Both the position numbers and the translations under genes were made by a program. A stretch of DNA of 64,000 nt from Mycoemilia scoparia (lineage: Eukaryota > Kickxellomycota > Kickxellomycetes > Kickxellales > Kickxellaceae): NCBI GenBank assembly GCA_027575805.1, contig JANBPU010000010.1, positions 146,907-210,906 of the forward strand. The letters are read 5' to 3'. The notes under the pieces were generated by a model. The model was not told the DNA's origin and did not search any database. It worked only from the letters and a program-made list of their open reading frames with translations. Below, piece by piece: positions 25,154 to 36,115 of this stretch (the stretch's first letter is position 1; each line of letters starts with the position of its first letter).

Positions 25154-28018
25154 TTAAAAAGCTTCGGCTTCTTGCAAAAATTGTTTTAGTTTAGTGTCAG
25201 CAATTGCATCTAGATACTGTTGGACTTGGACTTTTGAGAGTGGGCACCCGGGGCTTTCAATAACATTGATCACGTTCGGTAATGTATATTTCCAGCGCAA
25301 GTATTGCCTAGTCTTTGGGGCCTTCTCCCCTTGTGAAGACAAATAGAAGGCGGTTAGTTGAAGTCCCAGCTTTATTCCAGCATCCGTGTTTGATTTGAGG
25401 GCAAGTTTTGCTAGCCCCGCAGCAGCGTTAGTAGTCGCATTGGTTTGATATCCAGAAGCAGTCTGTAGACATAGATGGTCAACAAGAACAGCAGCCTGAC
25501 TCCAGCATTCCGAAGTAACAAATGCTTCAGCAAGGAGACACAGCATCAGCATCTCGTGTTCGTAGTACGTTTGCATCGGTTGGCGGAGTTCAGATTCACC
25601 AAATAATCCTGCCTGAATGGTGACTCTGGGGGCTTTGCTATGGTCAAAATAGCCTGGTTCGGAATTCGCCGCGTCAAGCTGTTTTTGCAAAGCTGGTACC
25701 GATTTAGCAAATTGTGGCGATAGAGACTGACCCTTACTATTAACATCAACCCAGAGATTGAAAATCTTGACAGACATTTGCAGATCTGGAGAGCGCTTGG
25801 CAAAGTAGCGAAGAGCAGCATAGTATGTCTTATCATCAAGCTTGTTGTCCAACTGCTCGATCATCATATTGGCCACCTTGATAGCTTCAGCGGGAGGACA
25901 TGAGTCAACAAAGTGAGCTCTGCTATAGGCTTCGATAACTTCGGGGTCATTTGATAGGCTTCTCTCGTTGGCAATTTCCATAATCTTCTTTGCAACTTTG
26001 AATTCGTTGCAAGTTGCACAGCAATTGATTTGGGCTGCAAGTAGAGCACCAGTGATCTTGACTTTGGGCTGCTCAGTCAACATTTGGGCACGAACATTCG
26101 ATACAGCAAACCAGGCTTCGTTGGATCGACTTGACAGCATTCTAAATATCTGAGTGTAAAACCAGTTATCTCGCAAAATTTGGGTCTTTGGGCTTGTATA
26201 TGTGTGTAGGTGGTTGCTTGCACCAATAGCTCTATGCCAAATCTGAGAAAATAGCGGAAGTTTGTGGGCAGAAGCGGCGAACCACATCATAACAACGTAG
26301 CACTCCTTTGTAATGTATGTGGGCTTGCTCAAGAGTTCATTAAAGTGCTTGAATATTCTCTCGTGTCCCCAGAGAGAATGCCGGTGAAGTTCCCGGCTAA
26401 AAGGGATTCTAAACGAATGCTCCGGTAAACCAGAATGTCTATTTCCAAAAATGAGCTGTGGTGATAGACACGAAACCATAACTGGCAAATATGTCTCCGA
26501 TGTCAGCTCTTTGGGATATAACCTTTTGGCTCTCTCCAACAGCGCTTCCGCATGCTCGCCATGGTTCCTGTGCTTGGATTCTCTAGAATATGCAGCCGCC
26601 CACATTGCCAGCTGATAGCTTGGTAAAGTTGGCACGCATCCTTTGGCCAGCATCATCTCTAAACGGGATTCTATCCTTTCAAATTTGCACACCGATGGTG
26701 CAATGATATGGAAAAGGCTTTCACATCTTAAAAGCGCTTCAAGAACATCTCCTGTTGGGGTGACTCCAGATGAAACAAGCCCCTCCTCAATATCTTGCCA
26801 CCTAAGCAAACTACCAAACATTGACTGGTCTTGGTCCTTGACCCTAGACTTTAATGGCTTCCCAAAACGTCTGGATGTAGTTGTGTGTAGCTGCTCGCTG
26901 AACGGGTGATGCGCTAATTGTATCATAATCGCTGCCTCATATAGTTGTAGCCGTTCCAGAGATGATGTTTGGTCAACTGAAATGCCAAAGCCGAATTCCT
27001 TTTGGGTTTTGGAATAAAACTTCGTTGCTTCGTCAATGTCGCCCATTTCAGCATAGCTCAAAGCAATGGCGTTTCTAGCTTCCCTGAAAATAGACAATTC
27101 GGAATACTTTTCTGTAGAAATTTTATTCCACATATCCTTAGATATTTCGGTGTTGTAACATCTTGCTTTGGCGCTTATGACCTCACACAGCAGCTCAGGA
27201 TCGCTTTTGTAGTCCTCTAGAGTTTTAATAAAGGCATTCAATTCCGCTATGTTTTCATTGTATCCGTGCATCCTAATGTATAGCTTTTGCCAGCGTTTGT
27301 CCTGTAAAAGATCGGGAAATCGCTCTAGGGTTTGTTCTTTTGAAAAGATAAAGGTACAGAGTTGGCCAGCAATCTTTCTTTGGGGAAGCGTTGAGAATTT
27401 GACATCGATGCAGCAGGTGATGATTTTCTCGATAAGAGGCAAACTCAGTGGAGTTATGAGCACATCGTCTTGATATAGACCAAGTGTTCTGTACACGAGT
27501 TTGACTAGTTTTGTTATATCTTTCTCGCTTTTTGCAATAGTCCACAAGATGTCTAAAACTTCATGGTCTTCTCTACACAAGGGTCTATTTTTTGATAACA
27601 GGCGACCATTTGAATCTGCTACTAGGTTTAACTTCAAGAGATTAGTTAGGATCGGAAATGCAGTGGAAAGTTTATGCTCATTATTTCCGCGTAGCTCTGC
27701 GATAAGCCTTTCTCTTGATGGTGTGGCGCTGTTCTCTGGTTCTTGCTTTGCTGAATCTAATGAATTCAAAATGTTCATGAGTCGACTTGATATAGCAGAG
27801 GCATCAGTCCTTAAAGCTAGGGAACCTTTATTAATATTATTGCTACTAGAATAGGATCACTATCGCAAGAAGATTTCATTATGCAGTATCAAGCTGGTAG
27901 GATCAATATGTTACCTTTTGTTAGCGATCGGCAATAATTTGACAATAAATATAACGAATTTGGGGAATGCTTGTTGCTTAGAAAAGCTATGCTTCGGCTT
28001 TTCCAGCCATGACGCCAT
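25154..28018 (-). CDS. Large helical-repeat protein, probably mitochondrial (unrecognised)
   Basis: Two exons on the minus strand: 28018-27915 and 27845-25154, phase 2 junction, intron of 69 bases; product 931 aa. I do not recognise the family. The first exon encodes a basic, Ser-rich, amphipathic start (MASWLEKPKHSFSK, then FVIFIVKLLPIANK) that looks like a mitochondrial targeting sequence. The body is almost entirely alpha-helical with TPR/PPR-like units, for example FREARNAIALSYAEMGDIDE and YVVMMWFAASAHKLPLF, spaced about 35 residues. This suggests a pentatricopeptide-type factor for mitochondrial RNA, as in fungal Dmr1/Ppr proteins, but no single PPR motif is perfect. It is divergent from NSP1/NUP62 across 321 bases. 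Confidence 0.75.
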
Positions 28019-28339
28019 AAACCTATCATTTATATCTTTTTTAAAGTTTGCTGTGTGATGAAGAGAGACACAATCCAAGCTATTAGTCAAAAAATCAGTA
28101 TTCGTATTTGGCTAAGAACTGATCATGATCATGATCAAAATTGTTTATTATATACCAGTTAGGGGTGTTGCTTCTGGTGAGTAATTGCTTTTAATTTTTG
28201 AATTGCGAGATCGTCTATCAGCTTGTTGTCTCTCCTTTGCAATTGTTTTATTTTTATTGAACACCACCGGCAACAAAAAATTCTCAAAATAAAGTATTGA
28301 TACGAAATAGAAACACGTGAATAACCTCATCGAGTTACA
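28019..28339. promoter_or_regulatory. Bidirectional promoter region, helical-repeat gene and NSP1
   Basis: 321 bases separate two divergent start codons, so both promoters must lie here or overlap the 5' leaders. It contains a TGATCATGATCATGATCA palindromic run near 28121-28138, a candidate factor-binding site by inference only. Confidence 0.5.
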
Positions 28340-30541
28340 ATGAATTTCAACACAAATACAAATAAAGAAGGCGAATCCAAGCCATTTGGTTCTGGTTTCA
28401 GCATATCGACCTCTGGGGCCTCAAATGCGCCTACGAAATCACTATTTGGAGCGTCAACAAGTGGCTCTAACAATACCAGTTCATCAGGAACAGGCCTTTT
28501 TGGAGGTTTTAGTACATTCTCAACCCAGAATACGGGCTCTAGCTTATTTGGGAACGCCTCTACAAGCACGTCAGGCACTGCTGCGACTTCTACTAATACA
28601 AGTGCACCAGTATTTGGTTCTTCAGGATTTTCAGGATTTGGAAACACAAGTTCAAGCACCACTTCGGCACCATCGTTTGGATCTTTAAGCTTCGGAAACA
28701 CAAACACCAAGACCGATGCCAATGCATCAACAGCCGCTACTAGTGGTACGACTGCCTCTAGCCTATTTTCCCAACCTGGTGCAGCAACATCTTCCAGTGG
28801 AGCATCATCAGGCTTGTTTGCTTCATTTGGAAGCAACAATGTAAGTTCAGGATTTGGCGGCACTAGTACTGCTACTTCGAATGATACATCCAAATCAACC
28901 ATGACTTCCACAGCATTCGGGAGTGGGTCTGGAAGCACAGGTTCTGGATTGTTCGGTGCTTCTCAAACTAGTACATCGTCTTCTGTTCCGTCATTTGGAG
29001 CCGCAACTTCTGCTAGCACCAACCAAACATCAATTTTCGGCTCAGTAAACAAAGATTCAACATCATCTGCAACCACAGGAGGTTCACTGTTTGGATCATC
29101 AGGGACAGGAATTGGTGGTTCCTCCACCTCAACTGGAGGATCATTGTTTTCAAGCCAGGCAGCCAAACCATCGGATTTTGGATCGTCAACAAATACAGAC
29201 AAAGACAAGCCAACATCATTGTTTGGTAATACTACAGCCTCTACAACCGCTGGCACTTCGACTGGGGCCACTGGTTCTTCTCTCTTTGGAAGCAAGACAG
29301 AAACATCAAAACCAACAGAATCCCAACCTGCTAAATCAACTTCCCTCTTTTCTTCTTTTTCTGGCGGTTCCTCGACAACTGATAACAAGACTGCCACAAC
29401 CACTGCTCCTGCTAGCTCCGCTGCTGCCCCAACAGGCACATCTCTGTTCTCTTCATTTGGCAACAAGGATTCCCAATCTTCTACTGATTCAAAAGCCAAT
29501 GTGAAAGTCACGGCTGCCCCTGTTGTAAGCGGGGATGCCACAACAAAGACTGAAGAGTCAAAGGCAAGTACCACTGCGACAGCCTCCAAAGATATACCTC
29601 CAACATCTACAACAATCCTTGAGTCCAAGACTCTTGAGGATATTCTTCATACATGGACATCAGAGCTCGCTGAGCAGACTCGTGTTTTCCAAGAACAGGC
29701 AAAGACTGTTGGTAGTTGGGATGAAATATTGCTGCACCAGGGTCAAAACATCACCGAACTATACGAGGCCACAGTCGCTATCGAACAGGAGCAGGGAGAA
29801 CTTGATCAGAGTATTGAGCATATGGAGGCACAACAGCGTGCTCTTCAGCATCTCCTGGATGGCTATGAAGTAAGAATTCGTGAGCTGGCTGAGGGAACTT
29901 CTGGTGGTCCTAGACAAGGAGGCAAAAAGGGGATTACTAGTGCAGATGAGGAGCGTGAGAAAGCATACACCATGGCATCGCGCCTTAATGTTCACCTTGA
30001 TGAGCTTGGAGAAAGACTGAAGACTGTCATTAATGAAGTAAACTCCAGCACCAGAATTCAAGAAGGATCTGGAGCATCCTCATCTGGAAGTGGCATGTCC
30101 GGACCCAACAACGCCAACAACCCACTAGCACAAATAGTCCACATCCTCAACTCTCATCTTGGAGCCCTGGAATGGATTGACGGCCAGACTGCTCAACTAC
30201 AATCCAGAATAAATCAGGCCTCAGAAGTACAAAAACAGATCCAGTCCGCCCACCAGGCCAACATTCGGTCAAACAACCCTCTTGCTTACAGCAATGTCAG
30301 CAATGCTGACAACCAAGCCAATGACTCCATATTTGCAACACCACTTGCCTCTAGGGTGGGCGGCCTAAGCCTCCAATCTACAACGGCTACACCCTCCAAT
30401 GCCCCACCAGTAATGTCATTCAACTCGCCAAGCGTTTTGCGCACACCAGCAAGTGCCCAACGTACATACACTCAAGGAGCAATGGGTGCAGTCGCATCTC
30501 CATTCCACTACTCTTCAGGAACACCCCGTCGCAGGTGGTAA
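28340..30541 (+). CDS. NSP1/NUP62: FG-nucleoporin Nsp1/Nup62
   Basis: Single exon, 733 aa. Residues 1 to about 430 are Ser/Thr/Gly-rich with scattered FG repeats (SLFG, GLFG, AFGS, SFGS), which form the permeability barrier of the nuclear pore. From about residue 430 the sequence becomes the conserved coiled-coil domain (LEDILHTWTSELAEQTRVFQ, GSWDEILLHQGQNITEL, EQEQGELDQSIEHMEAQQ), which binds Nup57/Nup54 and Nup49/Nup58. A Ser/Thr-rich tail of about 100 residues follows, longer than in yeast Nsp1. The repeat half is strongly biased and stays open in other frames, which produces long false frames on both strands. Converges with the EBP gene over about 210 bases. Confidence 0.96.
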   Translation: MNFNTNTNKEGESKPFGSGFSISTSGASNAPTKSLFGASTSGSNNTSSSGTGLFGGFSTFSTQNTGSSLFGNASTSTSGTAATSTNTSAPVFGSSGFSGFGNTSSSTTSAPSFGSLSFGNTNTKTDANASTAATSGTTASSLFSQPGAATSSSGASSGLFASFGSNNVSSGFGGTSTATSNDTSKSTMTSTAFGSGSGSTGSGLFGASQTSTSSSVPSFGAATSASTNQTSIFGSVNKDSTSSATTGGSLFGSSGTGIGGSSTSTGGSLFSSQAAKPSDFGSSTNTDKDKPTSLFGNTTASTTAGTSTGATGSSLFGSKTETSKPTESQPAKSTSLFSSFSGGSSTTDNKTATTTAPASSAAAPTGTSLFSSFGNKDSQSSTDSKANVKVTAAPVVSGDATTKTEESKASTTATASKDIPPTSTTILESKTLEDILHTWTSELAEQTRVFQEQAKTVGSWDEILLHQGQNITELYEATVAIEQEQGELDQSIEHMEAQQRALQHLLDGYEVRIRELAEGTSGGPRQGGKKGITSADEEREKAYTMASRLNVHLDELGERLKTVINEVNSSTRIQEGSGASSSGSGMSGPNNANNPLAQIVHILNSHLGALEWIDGQTAQLQSRINQASEVQKQIQSAHQANIRSNNPLAYSNVSNADNQANDSIFATPLASRVGGLSLQSTTATPSNAPPVMSFNSPSVLRTPASAQRTYTQGAMGAVASPFHYSSGTPRRRW

Positions 30542-30750
30542 TTAAATATCTTAGTCTGTGCTACACATACTGCTTCAATTTATTTAGCTATAGTAAAAAG
30601 TCCTTTACCAAATCATTATTAATCACTATGCCATACTTGCAATTAAACAAAGAAAATAAACCACATTGCACATCACTAGAACAAGATTCATGACAGGCTG
30701 GAAGCATTTTATTAGTAGTATAAAATGTGTTATCAAAATCAAAATATGAC

Positions 30751-31464
30751 TTAGTTAGTCTTTAGCTTTGCATACTTTACGCCTTGTGCAATGCTCATAC
30801 CTTCGTAAATGGCCTTTGAAGATTGGAATACAAGGATAGTAGGGATAACAATCCAGATGGCATTCATAAAAACAAAGTAGCCATAGAAGTAGAATGGGTG
30901 TGGGTTGGCAGCAACAAAGTTGTCCATATAAGCGGTGGAAAGATATAGGACATTGCCATAGAGTTGAGCCAAGGAGCAAAGGATCTGGGCGACGTGTCTG
31001 AAAGGAGAATCGTTAATAATGCCGTAAGCAGCAACAACAGCCATGGAGCCGTCGAAAATGGCAGTAATTCCCTCCATGAGGACGGTAAAAGTGTCAGAAG
31101 TCAAATATCTGGAGTCCGAGTGGGAGTATTCTCTCCACAGGTCGGCCAAAATGTGTTCGTTTCCGGCTATGGTTTTGTGGTTGAAAGAAAAGTATCCTTC
31201 CAAGACAATGTGGATCAATCCACAGACCATGAACCATCCGAAAGTAAGCTTTTCTCCGCATGTAAGAGGTACACGTCTATTGCTGAACTTGATAGCTAGG
31301 ACCGAGAGTACAATAACGATTGCAATTCCCGAACCCAAGACGCCAAATGCACCAACAATTGTCAGATTGGATGGTCTATAATGAGGAAGAAGGTTGGGAT
31401 CGCGAGGGTAGTAAGGGTGATTAATTTCTATTGGGCTTTCGATTATAGGAGATGAGTCTGACAT
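30751..31464 (-). CDS. EBP: EBP-type 3-beta-hydroxysteroid delta8-delta7 isomerase
   Basis: Single exon, 237 aa from ATG 31464; an upstream in-frame TTG would only add eight residues. The EXPERA-domain membrane protein has four to five hydrophobic segments. Alignment by eye to mammalian EBP is strong: HPYYPRD near the start, LTFGWFMVCGLIHIVLEGYF, LWREYSHSDSRYL, DTFTVLMEGITA, QLYGNVLYL and FYFYGYFVFMNAIW. The catalytic His and Glu of IHIVLEG and the Glu of VLMEGIT are present. The enzyme moves the sterol double bond from C8 to C7 in the ER. Most studied fungi use the unrelated Erg2 for this step, which makes the family notable here. Confidence 0.93.
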   Translation of the reverse strand: MSDSSPIIESPIEINHPYYPRDPNLLPHYRPSNLTIVGAFGVLGSGIAIVIVLSVLAIKFSNRRVPLTCGEKLTFGWFMVCGLIHIVLEGYFSFNHKTIAGNEHILADLWREYSHSDSRYLTSDTFTVLMEGITAIFDGSMAVVAAYGIINDSPFRHVAQILCSLAQLYGNVLYLSTAYMDNFVAANPHPFYFYGYFVFMNAIWIVIPTILVFQSSKAIYEGMSIAQGVKYAKLKTN

Positions 31465-32274
31465 TGTAAGTAAATATCGTATTAACAATTATATATATAT
31501 ATATAATTTATGTGTATGTGTGTGTGTATAAATTATAAAAACGATGAAAAGAGTTTAGAAATACAAACAACGGTTCTACCTAAACCAATTTCTTTTAAAC
31601 CATACTCGTTCGGATTTTCCGATGAAAAGGGCATATATATTTCCCTACAAACTAATTTTCCGTGGTAATTCAAAATGCATCAATGCCTTTTCATTGACCA
31701 ATTCGGATGCACTCTAACCAACAGTAGTAGCAGTACTAGTAATTATACCTCACATGTGGTTGGATATCCTCAATGCTTTATTAAACAAATGTAGGCCACT
31801 GAAAAATGATGTGATCTCCAACTAGCTATATAACCCCTGTGCATCACCTTCTTTTTTTTTCAAGAGAAAGGGATAAAAAACCACCTTCTATAAATATTTA
31901 GCCATTAGATTCCAGGAGGTGGAAGCAAGGAGCTTTGGCCAACTAGAAGTATTTCAAGAACATGTTTTATCAACCGTCACAAGCTAAAACTTATTCAACA
32001 CAGTAATAGTACAACATGTTTATTAGGGCAAATAGACTCAATGAACTAGCACTTGTAATACGAGAATTCTAGAAGGCTATTAAAATGAGCAATCAAAGGC
32101 ATTGGCCTAGTTATTTACTCCACACAAAGACAGGCTTGAAGAGTAGGCCACAGATAGAGCTAAAAAATACATAGATAAAACTTGGCAACTAGTGATAATG
32201 TATAATGTTGATTGACTTTGATAATGAAGGGCTGGGCTGAAGCAGCTTGGGTTCCTTTATATTGTTGCCTTTCA
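31465..32274. other. Promoter side of EBP and 3' side of ClpX
   Basis: About 800 bases without a gene. A (TA)n run starts at about 31489 just upstream of the EBP start. Confidence 0.7.
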
Positions 32275-34942
32275 TTATATACTTTCTGAGCGAGGCTGGC
32301 TGGCTGGAGAAGCAATGGCAGTGGCAGCCTCTTTCTCCTTGGGTTCACGGAACAGAATATCATCACCGCCCTTCCAAGCCAGAGGGTGAGATTGTGGCAT
32401 TGGCCCTTGGGATTGACTGTTCGTGGGATTTGATCCCATGTTCCCATTGTTTGGCGATTTCGAGGTCAACAATACAGGGTCGATGACTCTGCTGTCGTCT
32501 GCCCATATGGCATTCTCAACATCGCTTTCTTGAACCGAACTGAAATATAGTGGTCTTTTACGGAAGCTAGCAACATCAGAATCAATAACAATATACCTTA
32601 TCGATGAGCCGGGGGCATCAAACATTGGCTCTAGCAAAAGGTTTTCCTATATAGTCATAATAACAGTATTGGTATAGTGAGTAAACATTTGTTGTATATA
32701 TACTATATATGGTAATAAATTCATGATAAAAGCCAAGACTTACCATTATACGACGAAGACCTCTGGCGCCAGTCTGCTTCTGGATTGCTTGCTCAGCAAT
32801 AACTAGCAATGCATTGTTGGTAATGTGTAGTTTCGCACCGCTCATTTCCAATAGTGATTTGTACTGAGCAATCAAGGCGTTTCTTGGTTCTGTCAATACT
32901 CTCACCAAAGATTCTCTGTCAAGCTTATTAACACTAGCCAACACTGGAAGTCGGCCAATAAACTCGGGAATCAGACCGAATTTTATTAAATCCCCTGGCT
33001 CGACGTAGTCTAGTGGGTTGAAATCTGAGGATGCCGCTGTATTATCAAAGCTTGCAGGAGTAAACATTTCTGCCACCTTCTTGGATACTCCAGACGAGTC
33101 TGTACTCCGAATAGGATTATCAAAGCCGATGCTTCCCTTGGCAACTCTGTCCATGACTATTTTGTCTAAATCCACAAAGGCACCACTGAGGATAAACAGA
33201 ATGTTACTCGTATCTACGGTATAGACATCGCCTTTAGAGCCGGTGAATGGGTTTCCACCCAGTCCGTTAATTCCCGAGCCAGATCCCGAACCAGGACCAC
33301 CTCTCCGACCAGCACCACCCATAGAGGGGCTTCCAGGGAAGATTGGGGATTGGTGGTTAGGTCCGCCTGGGCCGGTAGCGCCATTACCGCCGTGTCCGCC
33401 ATTGGTGCTTCCCATGCCGAAGTTACTGGAACCAAAGGATGATGGAGGTCCACCGTGATGAGAAGATGAGCCGAAGCCACCAGCAGATCCCGATTTGTCG
33501 GTAATTGTAACAACTGTTCCCTCAAGCATTCTGAGAAGCGCTTGCTGCACACCCTCGCCTGAAACATCTTTGGACATCGAAAATGAGTCAGAGCGTCTCG
33601 ATATTTTGTCAATCTCATCAATGAAAACAATTCCATGCTCGGCTCTAGAAACGTCGTAGTCGCAACTCTGAAGAAGCCTCTGGATTATAACTTCAACGTC
33701 CTCGCCAACATAGCCTGCCTGGGTAAGAGGCGTGGCATCAGACACAGAAAATGGGACATCGAGAACCTTTGCTAATGTTTTTGCCAAAAGTGTTTTGCCT
33801 ACATGAGAAATAGCAAAGATGGCTTGTCAGTATAAGACGCAATATGGCGAATACATGTGGGTGGGAATATTTGTACGTAGATTGGTAGATTGGTATAAAA
33901 ATAAAGCAGCTGGTACTTGCCTGAGCCAGTTGGACCAATCAACAAAACATTGCTTTTCTCAAGTAATGTGTCACTTATAAAGAATGAATCTTTGGTGGTG
34001 TTGGCCTCAGGAGAGGCAGAGGGTTTTTCAGATGTTTGAGATTGCAGCACGCCAGCTGGGCTTTCGGCATTTTTTTCAGAGACTTCTTTATCCAGAAACT
34101 GGGATTCGGGCATTGCATATGTGGAGCTTGCACTATCCTTGGAGGCAGCTGTTTCTCTGGACAGGTCAATGTCAGCCTTGGCCTTTTCGCTGGCGCTGTT
34201 GGTTCTCTGAGTGTGCTTTTGGTCATTAGTGCCAAAATATATTGTTTCGGCATGGTCGTATATGTGGCTGTTGTAATAATCGCTCTGGCTCTGGCGATTG
34301 AGGTGCATTTGTTGTTCTTTCCGGAGCATATTTGCACGGATGCGGTTGTAGTGGTTATACACGGCTACTGAAAGGATCTTTTTGGCTCGAGCCTGCCCAA
34401 TAACATAGTTATCCAAATGGTTCATAATCTAGTCCAAGTGCAAAGTTTCCTGTTAATTAGTATAGCTGTAGGCTTCAGTCATTTTGCTGCTGGTTTGTGG
34501 CCGGACTTACCGTCTTTGGGCTGATCTTTTCCCCAGTGGCTCCATTAGAGTCAGTGATACTGGGGTTGGAGTCTTTGGTTGTGTGTTGATGTGATGCAGA
34601 TTTGGAGGTCACGCTGGCCTGGCTGCTACTAAGCCCTTTAATAGGCTTCTTGGGCCCTCTTTTTGGGCTTGCTGCCTCGTCGTTAACAATGCTGTCAACA
34701 TAGTCCCAGCCCTTTCCGTTTTTCCGAGCAGGAATGCAGGTGCTGAATGAGGCCTCCTGGGAGAGCCTTGCTCCCAGGGAATATGATGATGGGGATGGCG
34801 ATAGCGACGACAGCGGTGTGCCATTTACCAATATTAAAGAAGTACATAATGGGGTTGGTCTAGAAGCCAGAGTTGTGAATGGAGAGAGCCGTCCGGGAAT
34901 GAGACGATGCGTTTGGGCCCTCGAGACACGTAAGGTGGCCAT
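32275..34942 (-). CDS. MCX1/CLPX: Mitochondrial ClpX-type AAA+ unfoldase
   Basis: Four exons on the minus strand: 34942-34511, 34428-33921, 33798-32744 and 32646-32275; product 788 aa. The N terminus is Arg/Ser-rich, a mitochondrial signal; the bacterial zinc finger is absent, as in other mitochondrial forms. The AAA core begins [20 protein letters not shown]. Walker A GPTGSGKT is at 309-316 and is split by an intron with a GC donor (TCAG then GCAAGT). Pore loop GYVG is at 342-345, Walker B FIDEID at 372-377, sensor 2 GARGLRR near the end. A GSIGFD segment matches the IGF loop used to dock ClpP. Between TVVTITDK and VDTSNILFI, where bacterial ClpX has its RKH loop, lies a Gly/Ser/Pro-rich insert of about 95 residues. 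Confidence 0.95.
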
Positions 34943-36115
34943 GGTTAATAAAACAGAAAAACAATGGGAAACTATATCAGAGTGCTATGGTATAGCTGAA
35001 AGAGAGAGAAGAGACAGGAGAGGTATAAAAAGGTTTCAAAGAGCAAAAAGCCCTTGCCTGAAAACCAAATAGGTGGTGATGACGACAATGGTGAACAGAT
35101 GATAGTAGAAGTAGCACTATTGAAACTTTTCTGTTTATACATGTATATCCAAGAGAGGAGCCAATGTGGTCCAAAAACGTGACCTCCCTGATTGTCCGAC
35201 AAATATCCATTAAGATGGCAACACACATTATCAGGTGAGCTCGAATGCCAACACTGTTCACTGCATAAAGACCCACATGCTTGTGGTGGCTGCTCAGTTT
35301 CAGTACCAGAGGCAAGACAACGTCCTACTGGTAGAAAGTTCCCACGACTTGGGTTCAAGATGGAAACTGGGTTAACTAGGCTGCAATACAAATCCCGTGA
35401 TGTTTTCAAGAATGTTTATTGTTATTTGACAAAGCACTCAAAGACTAGCAAAAAGATAGGGTTGACCGGTCATCGGGCCTCAAAAGCTTGTATGGTGGCA
35501 CACCTAAAGTTACAAAATGACAGTGGTCGAATACATCCACATTGTTAGTTTGGCTTACTGCAAATGCTGGCCAATGTATCTAGGGCATGGTTTTGCTTTC
35601 TCAAGAGGGCCACTAGAAAATGCCTGTGGTAACAGAAAGCAAATAGTGAAAGGGGGAAACGGATAGATTTAAGGGGTATAGAGGCTGCAAGTATGATGTA
35701 GCTTTGGCATTGTTAGGATCAGACTATACATAGCGAGTCTTTGATCGCATGACTTTTGTTGCCGAAAGCATATTTGTCTTTACTCTAGTAGCACTATTGA
35801 CTACAGATAAAATGGGGTATCTTTATCCATAGCTTCGATAGCTACAATATATTTATGTGTTGGTGTTTATAGGAATACTTGCAGCCTAGTTAGGAGAATA
35901 TGTAGGTACTTTACCTTGAAGTCTAGAGACTGCGCCAGATAGCAATAATAGCAAAATGAAAACGAAGATACAAAGGTTGTAAAAAGCTAGAAGGCAAAAA
36001 TTAACTCCAAATTAGACCTTATAAACCATGCTTGCAAAAGAAAAAATATTTTTATTAATTGTAAAATCACCCTTGTTTGATTTGATTGCAGCACCCAACA
36101 AAAGCCAATGCATCA
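34943..36115. other. Intergenic region between ClpX and DBP4
   Basis: About 1.2 kb with no supported gene. A plus-strand frame at 35192-35548 lacks an ATG and a family match. The left end should hold the ClpX promoter. Confidence 0.6.

Noticed and set aside
28327..29628. Minus-strand frames of about 200-220 codons over the NSP1 repeats.
   Set aside because: They are shadows of the low-complexity FG region; sequence is Val/Leu/Glu/Pro-biased and without family match.
35192..35548. Plus-strand frame with CQHC and CGGC clusters suggesting a zinc-binding domain.
   Set aside because: No ATG start, no flanking exons, and the Cys spacing fits no known finger.
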